Below are positions 45,713 through 54,041 of a stretch of DNA of 64,000 bases, one piece after another. Made by a program: the position numbers and the translations under genes. Position 1 is the stretch's first letter. Each line of letters starts with the position of its first letter. Under the pieces are notes generated by a model. It was not told the origin of the DNA, did no database searches, and worked only from the letters and a program-made list of their open reading frames with translations. Source of the stretch: Palsa-504 sp963705835 (GTDB taxonomy: Bacteria > Actinomycetota > Actinomycetes > Streptosporangiales > Streptosporangiaceae); assembly GCA_963705835.1 (NCBI GenBank), contig CAVPLC010000043.1:59075-123074 (forward strand), written 5' to 3'.

Positions 45713-46561
45713 CTACGATTTGCTCCGGGTGGAGGGCTGTGGCTTATCCGGTGAAGGGCTCGTAGCCGTCGGCGGCATGACACCGGCCGGTGGATGGGAC
45801 ATATCGAAACCTGAGCCAAAGTCCGGGGGCTGCGTCCAGCTCGCGACCCGGCTGAAGTCGACCGTCCCGCCGGAGAACTTGGCGCCGGCGAAGCCGACCT
45901 CCCCGCCGGGGAACTCGGCATCGGAGAAGTCAACTGTTCCGCCGGGGAACTCGGCGCCGGCGAAGTCGACCGTCTCGCTGGAGAACTCGGCGCGGGAGAA
46001 GCTGACCGTCCCGCCGGAGAACTCGGCGTAGCCGAAGCCGACCGTCCCGCCGGAGAACTTGGCGCCGCGGAAGTCGCCGCCGTCGAAAACGGCGCCGGCG
46101 AAGTCGAAGTTCAGGCCACACCAGGAGACGGGCGCGGTGCCGTTGAGATGTGCGGTGATGACCCGGATGACGGTGTGGCGGACCTCGCGGCTGGCCTGGA
46201 AGGCCAGCCGCTTCTCCACGGGGGCATCATCGCCGGGCCCAGGTTCATACGGCATGCGCAGGTAGGCGCACAGCACGTCAACACACATCTGCCGGTGGTC
46301 CTGCCAGTCATCAGCCAGGCCCGCCATCGCATACACCGCGGCCAGCCGGACGGCTGGTGGCTTATCGCTACCCAGTTGCTCGGCGACCGTGTCGAATCGT
46401 TCGTTCAGGGTTCGAGTGCGCTGCTCTGCAAGCGTACTGTCCAGCTGCTCGCTCTGCGCCTTCGGCCGGGCCAGCTCGATCGCGCGCTTGGCGGTGGTGT
46501 AGTTCTCGCCCGTGCTGGCCATGCGCTCGCGGATCGCGGCCTTCTGATCGGCGTTCGTCAT
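45713..46561 (-). CDS. pentapeptide-repeat-like protein with 12-residue periodicity
   Basis: The N-terminal ~130 residues are helical (Ala-Val-Arg-Leu-Ala-Ala-Val-Tyr-Ala-Met-Ala-Gly-Leu, Val-Leu-Cys-Ala-Tyr-Leu-Arg). A repeat domain follows (about 150-235) with Ala-Glu-Phe-Ser-Gly-Gly-Thr-Val-Ser-Phe-Ser-Arg-type units every 12 residues, at least six copies (36-bp DNA repeats at about 45,850-46,085). Classic pentapeptide repeats have a five-residue period and form a right-handed quadrilateral helix; this variant may fold differently. The C terminus is Pro/Ser-rich. ATG 46561 gives the usual Met-Thr-Asn start. Role unknown; some relatives are membrane-associated or mimic DNA. Confidence 0.75.
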   Translation of the reverse strand: MTNADQKAAIRERMASTGENYTTAKRAIELARPKAQSEQLDSTLAEQRTRTLNERFDTVAEQLGSDKPPAVRLAAVYAMAGLADDWQDHRQMCVDVLCAYLRMPYEPGPGDDAPVEKRLAFQASREVRHTVIRVITAHLNGTAPVSWCGLNFDFAGAVFDGGDFRGAKFSGGTVGFGYAEFSGGTVSFSRAEFSSETVDFAGAEFPGGTVDFSDAEFPGGEVGFAGAKFSGGTVDFSRVASWTQPPDFGSGFDMSHPPAGVMPPTATSPSPDKPQPSTRSKS

Positions 46562-46767
46562 CGTTCGACCTCTCGTGCGGGACGCCCACGCCCTCCCGCC
46601 ACGATGGGAACACATGACGACGAACAACCCGCGTTGCCCCTGGGAGCACTTGTCCTCGTCGCTGACCTCGGCGTGGCGAGGATCGCTCGGAGAGCGGCAG
46701 GCGGTGCTGCCAGAGACCAGGCTACCTGACGCTCGGTGATGCACGCGAGCCGTCCGGGCGCCGCTAT

Positions 46768-47502
46768 CTATCTTCCGGCAGGCGGGTGGCCGGCGAACTC
46801 GGTCGCGACGATGCGCTGATCGGTGATGCCGTCGGAGGCGTGAGAGGCCAGCCAGCAAATCGGCGGGCCCATGATCGCTGGCTCGAGCCAGGTAGCCCGC
46901 AGGTCGTTCGGTATCCAATCCGGCACCATACCTGTTCTGGTGGCACCGCCGGGAAGCAGCAGGTTCACGTCGATGCCGGTGCCGGCGAGGTCGGCGGCCA
47001 TGATGTGGGACAGGGCGTCGGTTGCCGCGCGTGACGGTCCGTACGGCGTGAAGCCGCGGCGTCGCATCGTCGTCTCGCTGACCGAGATGTTGACGATCTT
47101 GCCGTGGCCGGCTTGGAGCATGTGCGGCACGACGGCCCGCGCGACCAGGAAGTAGCCCAGGACGTTGGTGGCGAACAGGTCCCGGAAGCCGTCCGGGCTC
47201 ACGCGCCAGAAGCCCGCCGGTTCGGTCATGAAGTCGGGGTTCACCGTGCGCATGCCGATGCCCGCGTTGTTGACCAGCACGTCGACGCCGCCGAGGACCG
47301 CGAGCGCGCGATCCACGCCGGCGGAGACGGACTGCTCATCGCGGACGTCCATCACGAGCCCGGTCGCACCGTGGCCGATCTGAGCGGCGGCATCGCGGAC
47401 GCGCCGCTCGGTCCGGCCGGTCAGGACGACCCGGGCTCCGGCTTCGGCCAGCGCCTGGCTCATGGCCAGGCCCAACCCGCTGGTGCCCCCGGTGACCAGC
47501 AC
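46768..47502 (-). CDS. SDR-family oxidoreductase with Arg in place of the catalytic Lys
   Basis: Cofactor motif Thr-Gly-Gly-Thr-Ser-Gly-Leu-Gly and Asn-Asn-Ala-Gly-Ile are canonical. The active-site segment reads Tyr-Gly-Pro-Ser-Arg, so the Lys that follows the catalytic Tyr by four residues is Arg. The N terminus is short: GTG 47502 starts only three codons before the cofactor motif. A frameshift between 47,502 and 47,538 would add Met-Thr-Gln-Pro-Ser-Asp-Leu-Leu, a more usual length. Activity cannot be assumed. Substrate unknown. Confidence 0.8.
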   Translation of the reverse strand: MLVTGGTSGLGLAMSQALAEAGARVVLTGRTERRVRDAAAQIGHGATGLVMDVRDEQSVSAGVDRALAVLGGVDVLVNNAGIGMRTVNPDFMTEPAGFWRVSPDGFRDLFATNVLGYFLVARAVVPHMLQAGHGKIVNISVSETTMRRRGFTPYGPSRAATDALSHIMAADLAGTGIDVNLLLPGGATRTGMVPDWIPNDLRATWLEPAIMGPPICWLASHASDGITDQRIVATEFAGHPPAGR

Positions 47503-47641
47503 GCGGACTCCGTTCGAGCAGGTCAGACGGCTGCGTCATCCGGCCGACTTTACCGTGCGCTTATAGGCTGGGCGGTGTCTGGCTCGACCCCAACAGGTCC
47601 GCGCCCCGTGCGCGCGCTCGAAGGGTGGCTGCTGGGGCGCG

Positions 47642-48130
47642 CTAGCGCCGGATTGTCACGCACAGACGCCAGGGGAAGTCGGGTGCCGTCGGACTTGCAG
47701 GGGCGAGGTCCGTTGCGAGGCAGAACGGCGCTGTGCTCGTCGGTGTCACGATGGCGCGCACGTTCCCCTTCGAATCGGTCGTGGACGCGACCGTAGCGGC
47801 GCCTGCCGGCGTCACTTGCAGCGTGCTCCAGGTTCCGTATCCGTCGTCCGGGAGGGTTAGCCGAAGCCGGGCGCCGGCCCTGACGCAGACGGTCCAGTCA
47901 CCTTGACCTGGGTATTTGATGGTAACTGCGCCCGATGGGCAGCCATTCAGGATCGGCACGGCACCGCTCGGCTCTGGGGTTAGCGAACCAGTCATGCGCG
48001 TCGGGGTAATCGTCGGGCCCGGACTCGCCGGCAGACCCGAGACAGAGCCCGCGTCGCAGGACACCGCCGCGACCGACAGCAGCACGCACACGGCCGCGAG
48101 GCGTACACGGCTCAGCTCATCATCGATCAC
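47642..48130 (-). CDS. small lipoprotein, function unknown
   Basis: The GTG at 48130 gives Arg-Val-Arg-Leu-Ala-Ala-Val-Cys-Val-Leu-Leu-Ser-Val-Ala-Ala-Val-Ser-Cys: a short basic head, a hydrophobic core and a lipobox-like Ala-Val-Ser-Cys. A Ser/Pro/Thr linker follows, then a beta-rich domain of about 110 residues with two Cys pairs that may form disulfides. No family is recognised. An upstream extension in the same frame lacks similarity to anything I know. Confidence 0.6.
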   Translation of the reverse strand: MIDDELSRVRLAAVCVLLSVAAVSCDAGSVSGLPASPGPTITPTRMTGSLTPEPSGAVPILNGCPSGAVTIKYPGQGDWTVCVRAGARLRLTLPDDGYGTWSTLQVTPAGAATVASTTDSKGNVRAIVTPTSTAPFCLATDLAPASPTAPDFPWRLCVTIRR

Positions 48131-48251
48131 GCCCTCAGCCTGGATCGCAACACCCTGAGCCGCAACCCGCCGCCGGCGCTCAGCACCGGCACGGGCAGAT
48201 GCACGCCGCCGGAGCGGGACAATGCCGTAAGAGGCCAGGGAGGTGAGGCGC

Positions 48252-48551
48252 ATGGACGCGCCTGATGTGTGGGTAGCCAAGCACGACGGCAGCGATATCG
48301 TCCGAGCGGCGGCGATTGTCGGTGTCGGCATCGACTACAACGGCAACATCACCGCACGGCTCGGCCACGGCGAAGGGGCAACCGTGACGCTGGCTGATCC
48401 CGGAAGCCAGAGCGGCGACCATCCGGCGGAGGACTTCCACCGCCAGCTGATCCGTATCATTGCCCAGCTATCCGACGCGTCCGGAGCCTTCCTGATACGG
48501 CCGGTACGTGATGAGGCGCATGGCTGGCAATGGATCACCGAACCTCTTTGA
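48252..48551 (+). CDS. small uncharacterised protein
   Basis: 99 residues beginning Met-Asp-Ala-Pro-Asp-Val-Trp-Val-Ala. A strong site, GGGAGGTGAGG (48238-48248), precedes the ATG. The middle alternates strand and turn (Gly-Ile-Asp-Tyr-Asn-Gly-Asn-Ile-Thr) and the C terminus is amphipathic, ending Trp-Gln-Trp-Ile-Thr. No family recognised; sequence and ribosome site support coding. Confidence 0.6.
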   Translation: MDAPDVWVAKHDGSDIVRAAAIVGVGIDYNGNITARLGHGEGATVTLADPGSQSGDHPAEDFHRQLIRIIAQLSDASGAFLIRPVRDEAHGWQWITEPL

Positions 48552-48565
48552 CGCCGCCGGCCTTG

Positions 48566-48856
48566 TCAGGTGGCGGGCACGTCGGTGCCGGTCAGGACGG
48601 CCAGGATCTCGCCGATGGTGCGTTCCCGCCCGTCCGGTTCCGGCAGCGGGAGGTGCACCTGGACGTGGTAGCGGTTGCGGCGGCCGTTCTTCTCCTTGAC
48701 CACGTAGCCGCCCTCGGTCAGGTCCGTGACGATCCCGAAGGCGCTGCGTTCGGTGATGTTCAGGCTGGCCGCGATGTCGCGCAGGCGCACCCCGGGGTCA
48801 TGGGCAACGAGCAGGAGAACCCGGGCGTGATAAGTCAAGAAGGTCCAGCTGGCCAC
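48566..48856 (-). CDS. small winged-helix regulator
   Basis: 96 residues: Val-Leu-Leu-Leu-Val-Ala-His-Asp, Val-Arg-Leu-Arg-Asp-Ile-Ala-Ala-Ser-Leu-Asn-Ile-Thr-Glu-Arg-Ser-Ala-Phe-Gly-Ile-Val-Thr-Asp-Leu (helix-turn-helix) and Asn-Gly-Arg-Arg-Asn-Arg-Tyr-His-Val (wing). This matches small winged-helix regulators common in actinobacteria. It starts at a GTG and lies just downstream of a CCAGA-T-TCTGG palindrome. Target unknown. Confidence 0.75.
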   Translation of the reverse strand: MASWTFLTYHARVLLLVAHDPGVRLRDIAASLNITERSAFGIVTDLTEGGYVVKEKNGRRNRYHVQVHLPLPEPDGRERTIGEILAVLTGTDVPAT

Positions 48857-48868
48857 GTTGACAGGTTA

Positions 48869-48879
48869 CCAGATTCTGG
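48869..48879. promoter_or_regulatory. 11-bp palindrome upstream of the small winged-helix gene
   Basis: CCAGA-T-TCTGG, 13 bases upstream of the GTG at 48856, in an A+T-rich island. A possible autoregulatory site. Confidence 0.4.
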
Positions 48880-49425
48880 AAATTTCTTGCTAGTTTCCTG
48901 ATACCGGTATAGCGTGGCATCAGGCACCGGACGTCAGCCGCCACCAGCGGCCAGCTTCCCGGGGCTACCGGAGGAGCAGATGCGCACCCATGCGGTCATC
49001 ACGATCGCTGGTGCCCGTGACGCTCGCAATGCCGCGTTCCGGCTGACGAGGCCGGTGCCTGATGGAAACTGCCGGGCCGGGATCTTGGCCTGGCGGCGGC
49101 GGTGATGCGATGAAGGCCAGCGACTTCGCGGCCGCAGGTCGCCCTGCTCGGGCCCGGCCTGGTGCTGCCGCTGGTCATCCCGTCAAAGAGCAGCGGCAAG
49201 GACGCCGCAGGCAGTTCAGCTTGCGTGCACCCGCCGGTGCCCGCCACAGGGCCAGCACGATAGCGGCCGCCCTGGACCGCGGCTGCCGGCAGCTGACGCC
49301 GGCGCTACTGGGCGTCGGCTAAAAGCCGCTCGCCCGCCAATCCTCCGTCGCAGCGTTCCGGCCGGCCGCTAACCACGCGGTCGCCGAGGACGCTGCGGCG
49401 GCCCCGCCTACCAAGGGAAGACATC
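48880..49425. other. no confident gene
   Basis: Several short open frames exist. One at 48979-49104 (41 codons) follows GGAGGAG; another from about 49,109 shows no conserved motif. Codon position bias is mixed between frames, so a decayed gene is possible. I see no hairpin or repeat. Confidence 0.4.
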
Positions 49426-49686
49426 ATGGCAGAACCAGCCGCACCCCACCCGGATCCAAATCCTTCCATCACCCGGCTGCACCCATCCCCTAACGGCACC
49501 GCCCCGCCGAAGCCACCGGTCCCGCCGATGCCATCGGAGGTCACGCACGACGGCACCGTCCCGCCGACGCCACCGGTCCCGCCGATGGCATCGGAGGTCA
49601 CGCCGATGCGCGCACAGCGGCCCGCGGGGAGCATGTTCCGCACGGCGATGTCGCCGCTGCGCAAGATGATGCACCGCCATGCGTAG
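49426..49686 (+). CDS. short proline-rich protein with a duplicated 19-residue unit
   Basis: 86 residues. Two tandem copies of a 57-bp unit (beginning about 49,497 and 49,554) encode Pro-Pro-Val-Pro-Pro-Met-x-Ser-Glu-Val-Thr. The rest is Pro/Ser/Arg-rich. AAGGGAAG lies about 8 bases before the ATG. No family recognised; possibly disordered. Confidence 0.5.
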   Translation: MAEPAAPHPDPNPSITRLHPSPNGTAPPKPPVPPMPSEVTHDGTVPPTPPVPPMASEVTPMRAQRPAGSMFRTAMSPLRKMMHRHA

Positions 49687-49771
49687 TCCCGGCCGCGCGG
49701 GTGGTCCGCGGCCGTCATGGCATGCCGCGCGCCACGCGGCATGTCACCGGCTCAGATGATCGGAAGCGGCC

Positions 49772-50236
49772 GTGACACACTCCGCGGCTGATGAGACCGG
49801 CCTCAGTCTTTTCTCCCGGACAGATCGCGGCGGCTACGTCATCGCCGCGCTCAGCGGGGACCTCGACATCGCGTCAGCTCCCGCCCTGCGCGAGCAGCTC
49901 TTCAGCATGCTCCGCACCGCCAGCCACCTGATCATCGACCTGTCCGCGCTGGAGCACGCGGACGCCAGCGGCCTGGCGGTCCTGGTGGGCAGCCGACGCC
50001 GCGCCCGGCTGCTCGGCGGATCCCTGCGCCTGGCCGCACCATCAACCGAGGTAGCCAGGGTCCTGTCAGCCGCCGGCCTGAACCAGCACCTCGATATCTT
50101 TCCCACGGTCCGGGCAGCGATCGCCGGCCAGCCGAGCCTGCCCGGAGCGATCTTCCCGTCGACAACTGCCCCGGCTCTCGGCCACGCATCGATGGCGTCA
50201 TCGCGGGCGTGGCTACAGGAGAGGGCGGTAGGTTGA
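49772..50236 (+). CDS. STAS-domain anti-sigma factor antagonist
   Basis: About 110 N-terminal residues form a STAS domain: Gly-Asp-Leu-Asp-Ile-Ala-Ser-Ala-Pro-Ala-Leu-Arg, Leu-Ile-Ile-Asp-Leu-Ser-Ala-Leu-Glu, and Asp-Ala-Ser66-Gly-Leu-Ala-Val-Leu, where Ser66 is the position phosphorylated by the kinase partner. A Ser/Ala/Pro-rich tail follows. Such proteins sequester an anti-sigma factor when dephosphorylated. No anti-sigma kinase is nearby. Start is a GTG. Confidence 0.88.
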   Translation: MTHSAADETGLSLFSRTDRGGYVIAALSGDLDIASAPALREQLFSMLRTASHLIIDLSALEHADASGLAVLVGSRRRARLLGGSLRLAAPSTEVARVLSAAGLNQHLDIFPTVRAAIAGQPSLPGAIFPSTTAPALGHASMASSRAWLQERAVG

Positions 50237-50273
50237 GTCACGGGTAGGTGAGGTATCCGGGAAGGGGGCACGG

Positions 50274-51560
50274 TTGGTCACGACTTCCGGGCGGGACGAT
50301 TCTCCTTCGGCCAGCGACAACCCGATGCAGCAGTTCGCCGAACTCGCCGGGGATGTACGCGATCCGTACCCGATGCTGGCTGGGATCCGGGCGGACAGCC
50401 CGGTGCTGCACGTCGAATTCGGCACGGGGTACCGGCATGATCAGAAGGCTCCACCGATAACGTCCCTGTTCACCGTCACCAGCCACGAGCTCGCGCAGCA
50501 GGTGCTCACCGACAACGTGCGGTTCTCGTCGGCCGGCTACGCGACGAACATCGGGCAGGTCATGGGGCGGAGCATCCTGCAGATGGACCCGCCGGAGCAC
50601 CTGCGTCATCGCGCCCTGGTCGCCAAGGCCTTCCGGGCTCGCGTCCTGGATCAGTGGAGCGACACGATCATCGGCGCGACCGTCGGCGAGCTTATCGACG
50701 CCTTCGTCGGCGACGGCCACGCCGACCTCATCCCGCAGCTGACCTTCCCGTTCCCGGTCCGGGTCATCGCCCGGATCCTCGGCCTGCCCGAGGCTGACTG
50801 GCCCCGCTTCCTGCAGCTGTCGACCGAGCTGATCGCGGTGATGCGCAACTGGGACCGCGCGGTCGCCGCCGGCCAGGAACTTCGCGGCTACTTTGCCGAA
50901 ATCATCGCCGACCGGCGGCGGCATACGCGCGATGACCTGGTGGGCCAGCTGATCGAGGCCGAGGTCGACGGGCGCCGGCTCGGCGATGACGAGATCTATC
51001 CTTTCCTGCTGCTGCTCCTGCCCGCCGGGGCGGAGACCACCTACCTTTCCTCCAGCAACCTGCTGTTCGGCCTGCTGTCCCACCCAAGCCAGCTGGACGC
51101 GGTCCGGGCCGACCGTGACCTGGTGCCGCAGGCGATCGAGGAGGCGCTGCGGTGGGAGACCCCGGCGCTCATCGTGGCCCGGACGGCCACCCAGGATGTC
51201 GAGCTGGGCGGCGTGCGCATTCCGTCGGGTGGCTTTGTGGTCGTGTCGCTGGGCGCGGCGAACCGCGACCCCCGGCGGTACGCCGAGCCGGACGCCTTCG
51301 ACGTCTTCCGGGAGGACAAGCAGCACATCTCGTTCGGCGACGGAGCGCACAGGTGCCTGGGGATGCACCTGGCCCGGCTGGAGATGCGGGTGCTGCTGAA
51401 CGCGGTGCTCGACCGCCTGCCGGGGTTGCGTCTGGACCCCGCCGCCGAAGACGTGCACATCCACGGGATGATGTTCCGCTCGCCGCCGAACCTGCCGGTC
51501 CGGTTCGACCCGCCCGCTGACCGCGGAAGGGTGCAGGGCCTAGGTCCGTCCCGCGATTGA
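50274..51560 (+). CDS. cytochrome P450
   Basis: 428 residues. The I-helix has Ala-Gly-Ala-Glu-Thr-Thr (oxygen activation), the K-helix Glu-Ala-Leu-Arg, and the heme loop Phe-Gly-Asp-Gly-Ala-His-Arg-Cys-Leu-Gly with Cys361 as the axial ligand. It is a soluble bacterial class I type needing a ferredoxin and reductase, neither encoded nearby. Start is a TTG with GAAGGGGG about 8 bases upstream. Substrate unknown. Confidence 0.92.
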   Translation: MVTTSGRDDSPSASDNPMQQFAELAGDVRDPYPMLAGIRADSPVLHVEFGTGYRHDQKAPPITSLFTVTSHELAQQVLTDNVRFSSAGYATNIGQVMGRSILQMDPPEHLRHRALVAKAFRARVLDQWSDTIIGATVGELIDAFVGDGHADLIPQLTFPFPVRVIARILGLPEADWPRFLQLSTELIAVMRNWDRAVAAGQELRGYFAEIIADRRRHTRDDLVGQLIEAEVDGRRLGDDEIYPFLLLLLPAGAETTYLSSSNLLFGLLSHPSQLDAVRADRDLVPQAIEEALRWETPALIVARTATQDVELGGVRIPSGGFVVVSLGAANRDPRRYAEPDAFDVFREDKQHISFGDGAHRCLGMHLARLEMRVLLNAVLDRLPGLRLDPAAEDVHIHGMMFRSPPNLPVRFDPPADRGRVQGLGPSRD

Positions 51561-51615
51561 GGGCCGAACGGACCTGGGTGCGTGCCCGGGAGACGGGCAG
51601 AGGCTGATCATGCGG

Positions 51616-51885
51616 TTATGCTTCGTACTCCCTTCCGAGCACACTCTCGTACAGCCCAAGGACAAATGCCCAAAGGTCCTGACCGATGAAACGTACGATA
51701 CGGCGGCCGTCCTGCCAGGTTTTTACGAGCAGGGGATCTGGGCGCGCATCCCCGAGCAGCCGCCGGGCAACCTCACTCCCGAGCGGCAGACCGCGATAGC
51801 CAAAAATCGGAAAGACGCATCGGCCGTTTCCAATGCCGTCTGTAATCGTGGTCCAGTCAAACGGGTCGATTATCGTGTCTACCAT
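51616..51885 (-). CDS. small uncharacterised protein
   Basis: 89 residues with even strand/helix character (Cys-Val-Phe-Pro-Ile-Phe-Gly-Tyr, Leu-Leu-Val-Lys-Thr-Trp-Gln-Asp-Gly-Arg-Arg-Ile-Val-Arg-Phe-Ile). No motif or family recognised. Coding is inferred from frame length in moderately G+C-rich DNA and lack of overlap. Confidence 0.45.
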   Translation of the reverse strand: MVDTIIDPFDWTTITDGIGNGRCVFPIFGYRGLPLGSEVARRLLGDARPDPLLVKTWQDGRRIVRFIGQDLWAFVLGLYESVLGREYEA

Positions 51886-52274
51886 TGCGCACCACCGGTC
51901 GTTCCATGTGCTGCCCAGCCTCCGAGCAGTCTCGGCGGGTACATCTTACGATGTGACAATCCGTCGTCTCAGCGGCTACCACTTGAATCATCTTGTGGAG
52001 GCAATTGTCCTCTCGCCATTGACCTCCGGTCAACGGCCGCCCGGCGGCGGACACCAGCATCCCGCCAGTGAGCTGAGTGCGCTCAGTGCGCTCAGTGCGC
52101 TCCAGGGCCAGGTCGAGCTCGTCGTGCCGGCAAACCAGACACTCGCGCACGGCGGCCTTCAAGACCCTCAGCCCGGCGCCGTCGCGGGCCGACCGCCTTG
52201 GCTACCTGCTCGTCGATGCCGCGCGCGATGCTTCGGGCCTTGGCCCATGGAAGTGCCTAGACTTAGGGTGCCGA
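51886..52274. other. intergenic region with a 9-bp triple tandem repeat
   Basis: AGTGCGCTC is repeated three times at 52076-52102. No convincing gene or hairpin otherwise; open frames here show no conserved motif. Confidence 0.5.
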
Positions 52275-52859
52275 ATGCAGTATGACTCTGACGTGTCGGT
52301 CTTCGATGTCATCTCGCTGGTTGTGCAGTTCGTCACGGCATCTGCTGCCCTGACGCTTGCGTTTATCGGGCTACGTATAAGTGCCAAACCGGGAATACGC
52401 GTGCAGGTCGACCGGGACGGAGGTCCGGTCGTCTTCACCCCCGGCGAAGAAGCCACAATTTCGATATACGTCGAACTACGCGGCTTCTTCTACGGGAAGC
52501 CCACGGCCACTGACTTGAAGCTTACCGTCAATGTTGCGGAAGCCTGGGATTTCAAGCGCCTTTACTGGACCGCGCCAGGACCATCCGTAAGTGACCAGAT
52601 GGGGCATGGGAAGGGCCTGAAGCCGCGACCATGGTGGGCCCTGTGGCACAGGAGGCCAGGTACGGGCCCAAGCAAGTACCTCGTGGCCGAGCGTCTTTGG
52701 CTAACTCGTGACGAACAGGGCGAAACGCTTGAGGCCACCCTGGTCGCGCCGGACAAGCCAGGTACCTACCTAGGGTGGGTCCATGGCTTGGCAAACGAAG
52801 GCGACTGCGGTGTGCAGGTGTTCAAACTTACCTGCCAAAACAAGATTGCGGCCGCCTGA
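52275..52859 (+). CDS. uncharacterised membrane-anchored protein
   Basis: 194 residues. One N-terminal transmembrane helix (Val-Ile-Ser-Leu-Val-Val-Gln-Phe-Val-Thr-Ala-Ser-Ala-Ala-Leu-Thr-Leu-Ala-Phe) is followed by an immunoglobulin-like beta domain (Val-Arg-Val-Gln..., Val-Glu-Leu-Arg-Gly-Phe-Phe, Val-Asn-Val-Ala-Glu). The ATG at 52275 removes a long, unlikely upstream reading. No family recognised. Confidence 0.55.
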   Translation: MQYDSDVSVFDVISLVVQFVTASAALTLAFIGLRISAKPGIRVQVDRDGGPVVFTPGEEATISIYVELRGFFYGKPTATDLKLTVNVAEAWDFKRLYWTAPGPSVSDQMGHGKGLKPRPWWALWHRRPGTGPSKYLVAERLWLTRDEQGETLEATLVAPDKPGTYLGWVHGLANEGDCGVQVFKLTCQNKIAAA

Positions 52860-52923
52860 GTCGCTGTGCCGCAGCCGAGACAAACTTGGCGACAGGGCGA
52901 ACGGGTCAGGAGGCGGTGGCTGC

Positions 52924-52945
52924 GGACGTTTCCGCGGAAGCGGTT
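52924..52945. repeat. degenerate copy of the 22-bp palindrome
   Basis: GGACGTTTCCGCGGAA matches the first 16 bases of the palindrome at 36672, then diverges (GCGGTT). It lies between genes, 16 kb from the HNH gene. Confidence 0.7.
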
Positions 52946-53024
52946 TGTGCATTCTTTCACAAAGCGCGGCCCGGGTCCGGCAGCGAGCAATCGAGTTCGT
53001 GCGACGGTGCGGCGGGACTGCCGG

Positions 53025-53897
53025 TCAAGCGACCCACGAGGGGACGACCTGGGCCAGCCGGTCCGGGTCGGTCAGCACGCGGATCGCGGTGATGGCGCCG
53101 TCCGCGACCGTGAAGGCTACGACCGTGACCGGCCGCCCGCCGACGGTGATAAGGGCGCCAGGGACGCCGTCCACGAGCGCCGGATGGGCCAGCGCATCCC
53201 GGCGCGCGCCCAAGGACGCCTGGGTCGCGACCTCGCGCGCGCCGCGGATGACGGCGGTCCCCCCGGGACCTTGTGCCCGCAGCTCGACCTCGGGGGCGAG
53301 CACCGCGAGCAGCCCGGCGACGTCGCCCCGGCCGACCGCCGCGAAGAACGCGTCGATGACGTCCCGGGCCGCGGCATGGGCATCGGCCGTAGGTGCGCCA
53401 AGCCGCAGCCGCCCCCGGGCCCGGCTGGCGAGCATCTTGGTGGCCGCGGTGCTCCGGTCGAGGATGCCCGCGATCGCGTCGAACGGGATCTCGAAGACGT
53501 CGTGGAGGACGAACGACACCCGTTCGGCCGGGGTGAGGGCGTCCATGACGACGTACAGCGCGAGGCCGACGGAGTCCGCGAGCAGGGCCTCCTCCTCCGG
53601 GCCGATCAGGGAGTCCCCGGCCGCCTCCCGCGGGTGCATCCCGACGCTGAGCTCAAGCGGCTGCTCGCCCCGTACCCCGCGCCTGCGGAGAGCGTCCAGG
53701 CAGATCCGCCCGGTCACTGTGGTGAGCCAGCCGCGCAGGTCCTCGATGCCCCCGCCGCCGGTGCGGGCCAGCCGCAGCCACGCCTCCTGGACGGCGTCGT
53801 CCGCGTCGGCGTGCGAGCCGAGCATGCGGAACGCGATCACGTGGAGATACGGGCGATGGGTCTCGAACTCCGCGGCGAGCTGTTCTTCTTCGGTCAC
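53025..53897 (-). CDS. ECF41-type (SigJ-like) sigma factor with SnoaL-like C-terminal domain
   Basis: 290 residues. Sigma region 2 (Ala-Phe-Arg-Met-Leu-Gly-Ser-His-Ala-Asp-Ala-Asp-Asp-Ala-Val-Gln-Glu) and region 4 (Phe-Val-Leu-His-Asp-Val-Phe-Glu-Ile-Pro-Phe-Asp-Ala-Ile-Ala) are followed by a SnoaL/NTF2-like domain of about 110 residues, the fused regulatory domain of ECF41 factors, which act without a separate anti-sigma factor. The GTG at 53897 follows GAGGAG. The divergent neighbour encodes a carboxymuconolactone decarboxylase-like protein, the typical ECF41 partner and target. Confidence 0.88.
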   Translation of the reverse strand: MTEEEQLAAEFETHRPYLHVIAFRMLGSHADADDAVQEAWLRLARTGGGGIEDLRGWLTTVTGRICLDALRRRGVRGEQPLELSVGMHPREAAGDSLIGPEEEALLADSVGLALYVVMDALTPAERVSFVLHDVFEIPFDAIAGILDRSTAATKMLASRARGRLRLGAPTADAHAAARDVIDAFFAAVGRGDVAGLLAVLAPEVELRAQGPGGTAVIRGAREVATQASLGARRDALAHPALVDGVPGALITVGGRPVTVVAFTVADGAITAIRVLTDPDRLAQVVPSWVA

Positions 53898-53953
53898 GGT
53901 TCTCCTCGGCGCCAGCGGCGGTGTCACTACCAGGACGCATCGCGCGCCGGTGA

Positions 53954-53977
53954 GGTAACACCCGGGCCGGCGTTACC
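53954..53977. promoter_or_regulatory. inverted repeat in the ECF41/CMD divergent promoter
   Basis: GGTAAC and GTTACC flank a 12-base G+C-rich spacer, about 65 bases before the CMD start. Clear ECF41 promoter elements were not found, so the factor binding here is unknown. Confidence 0.45.
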
Positions 53978-54041
53978 TTCCGCCGCGGCCGGACGTCGTA
54001 GTGCCGTCCCACCGATCCAACGACCGCTCCCTGGAGGAGAT

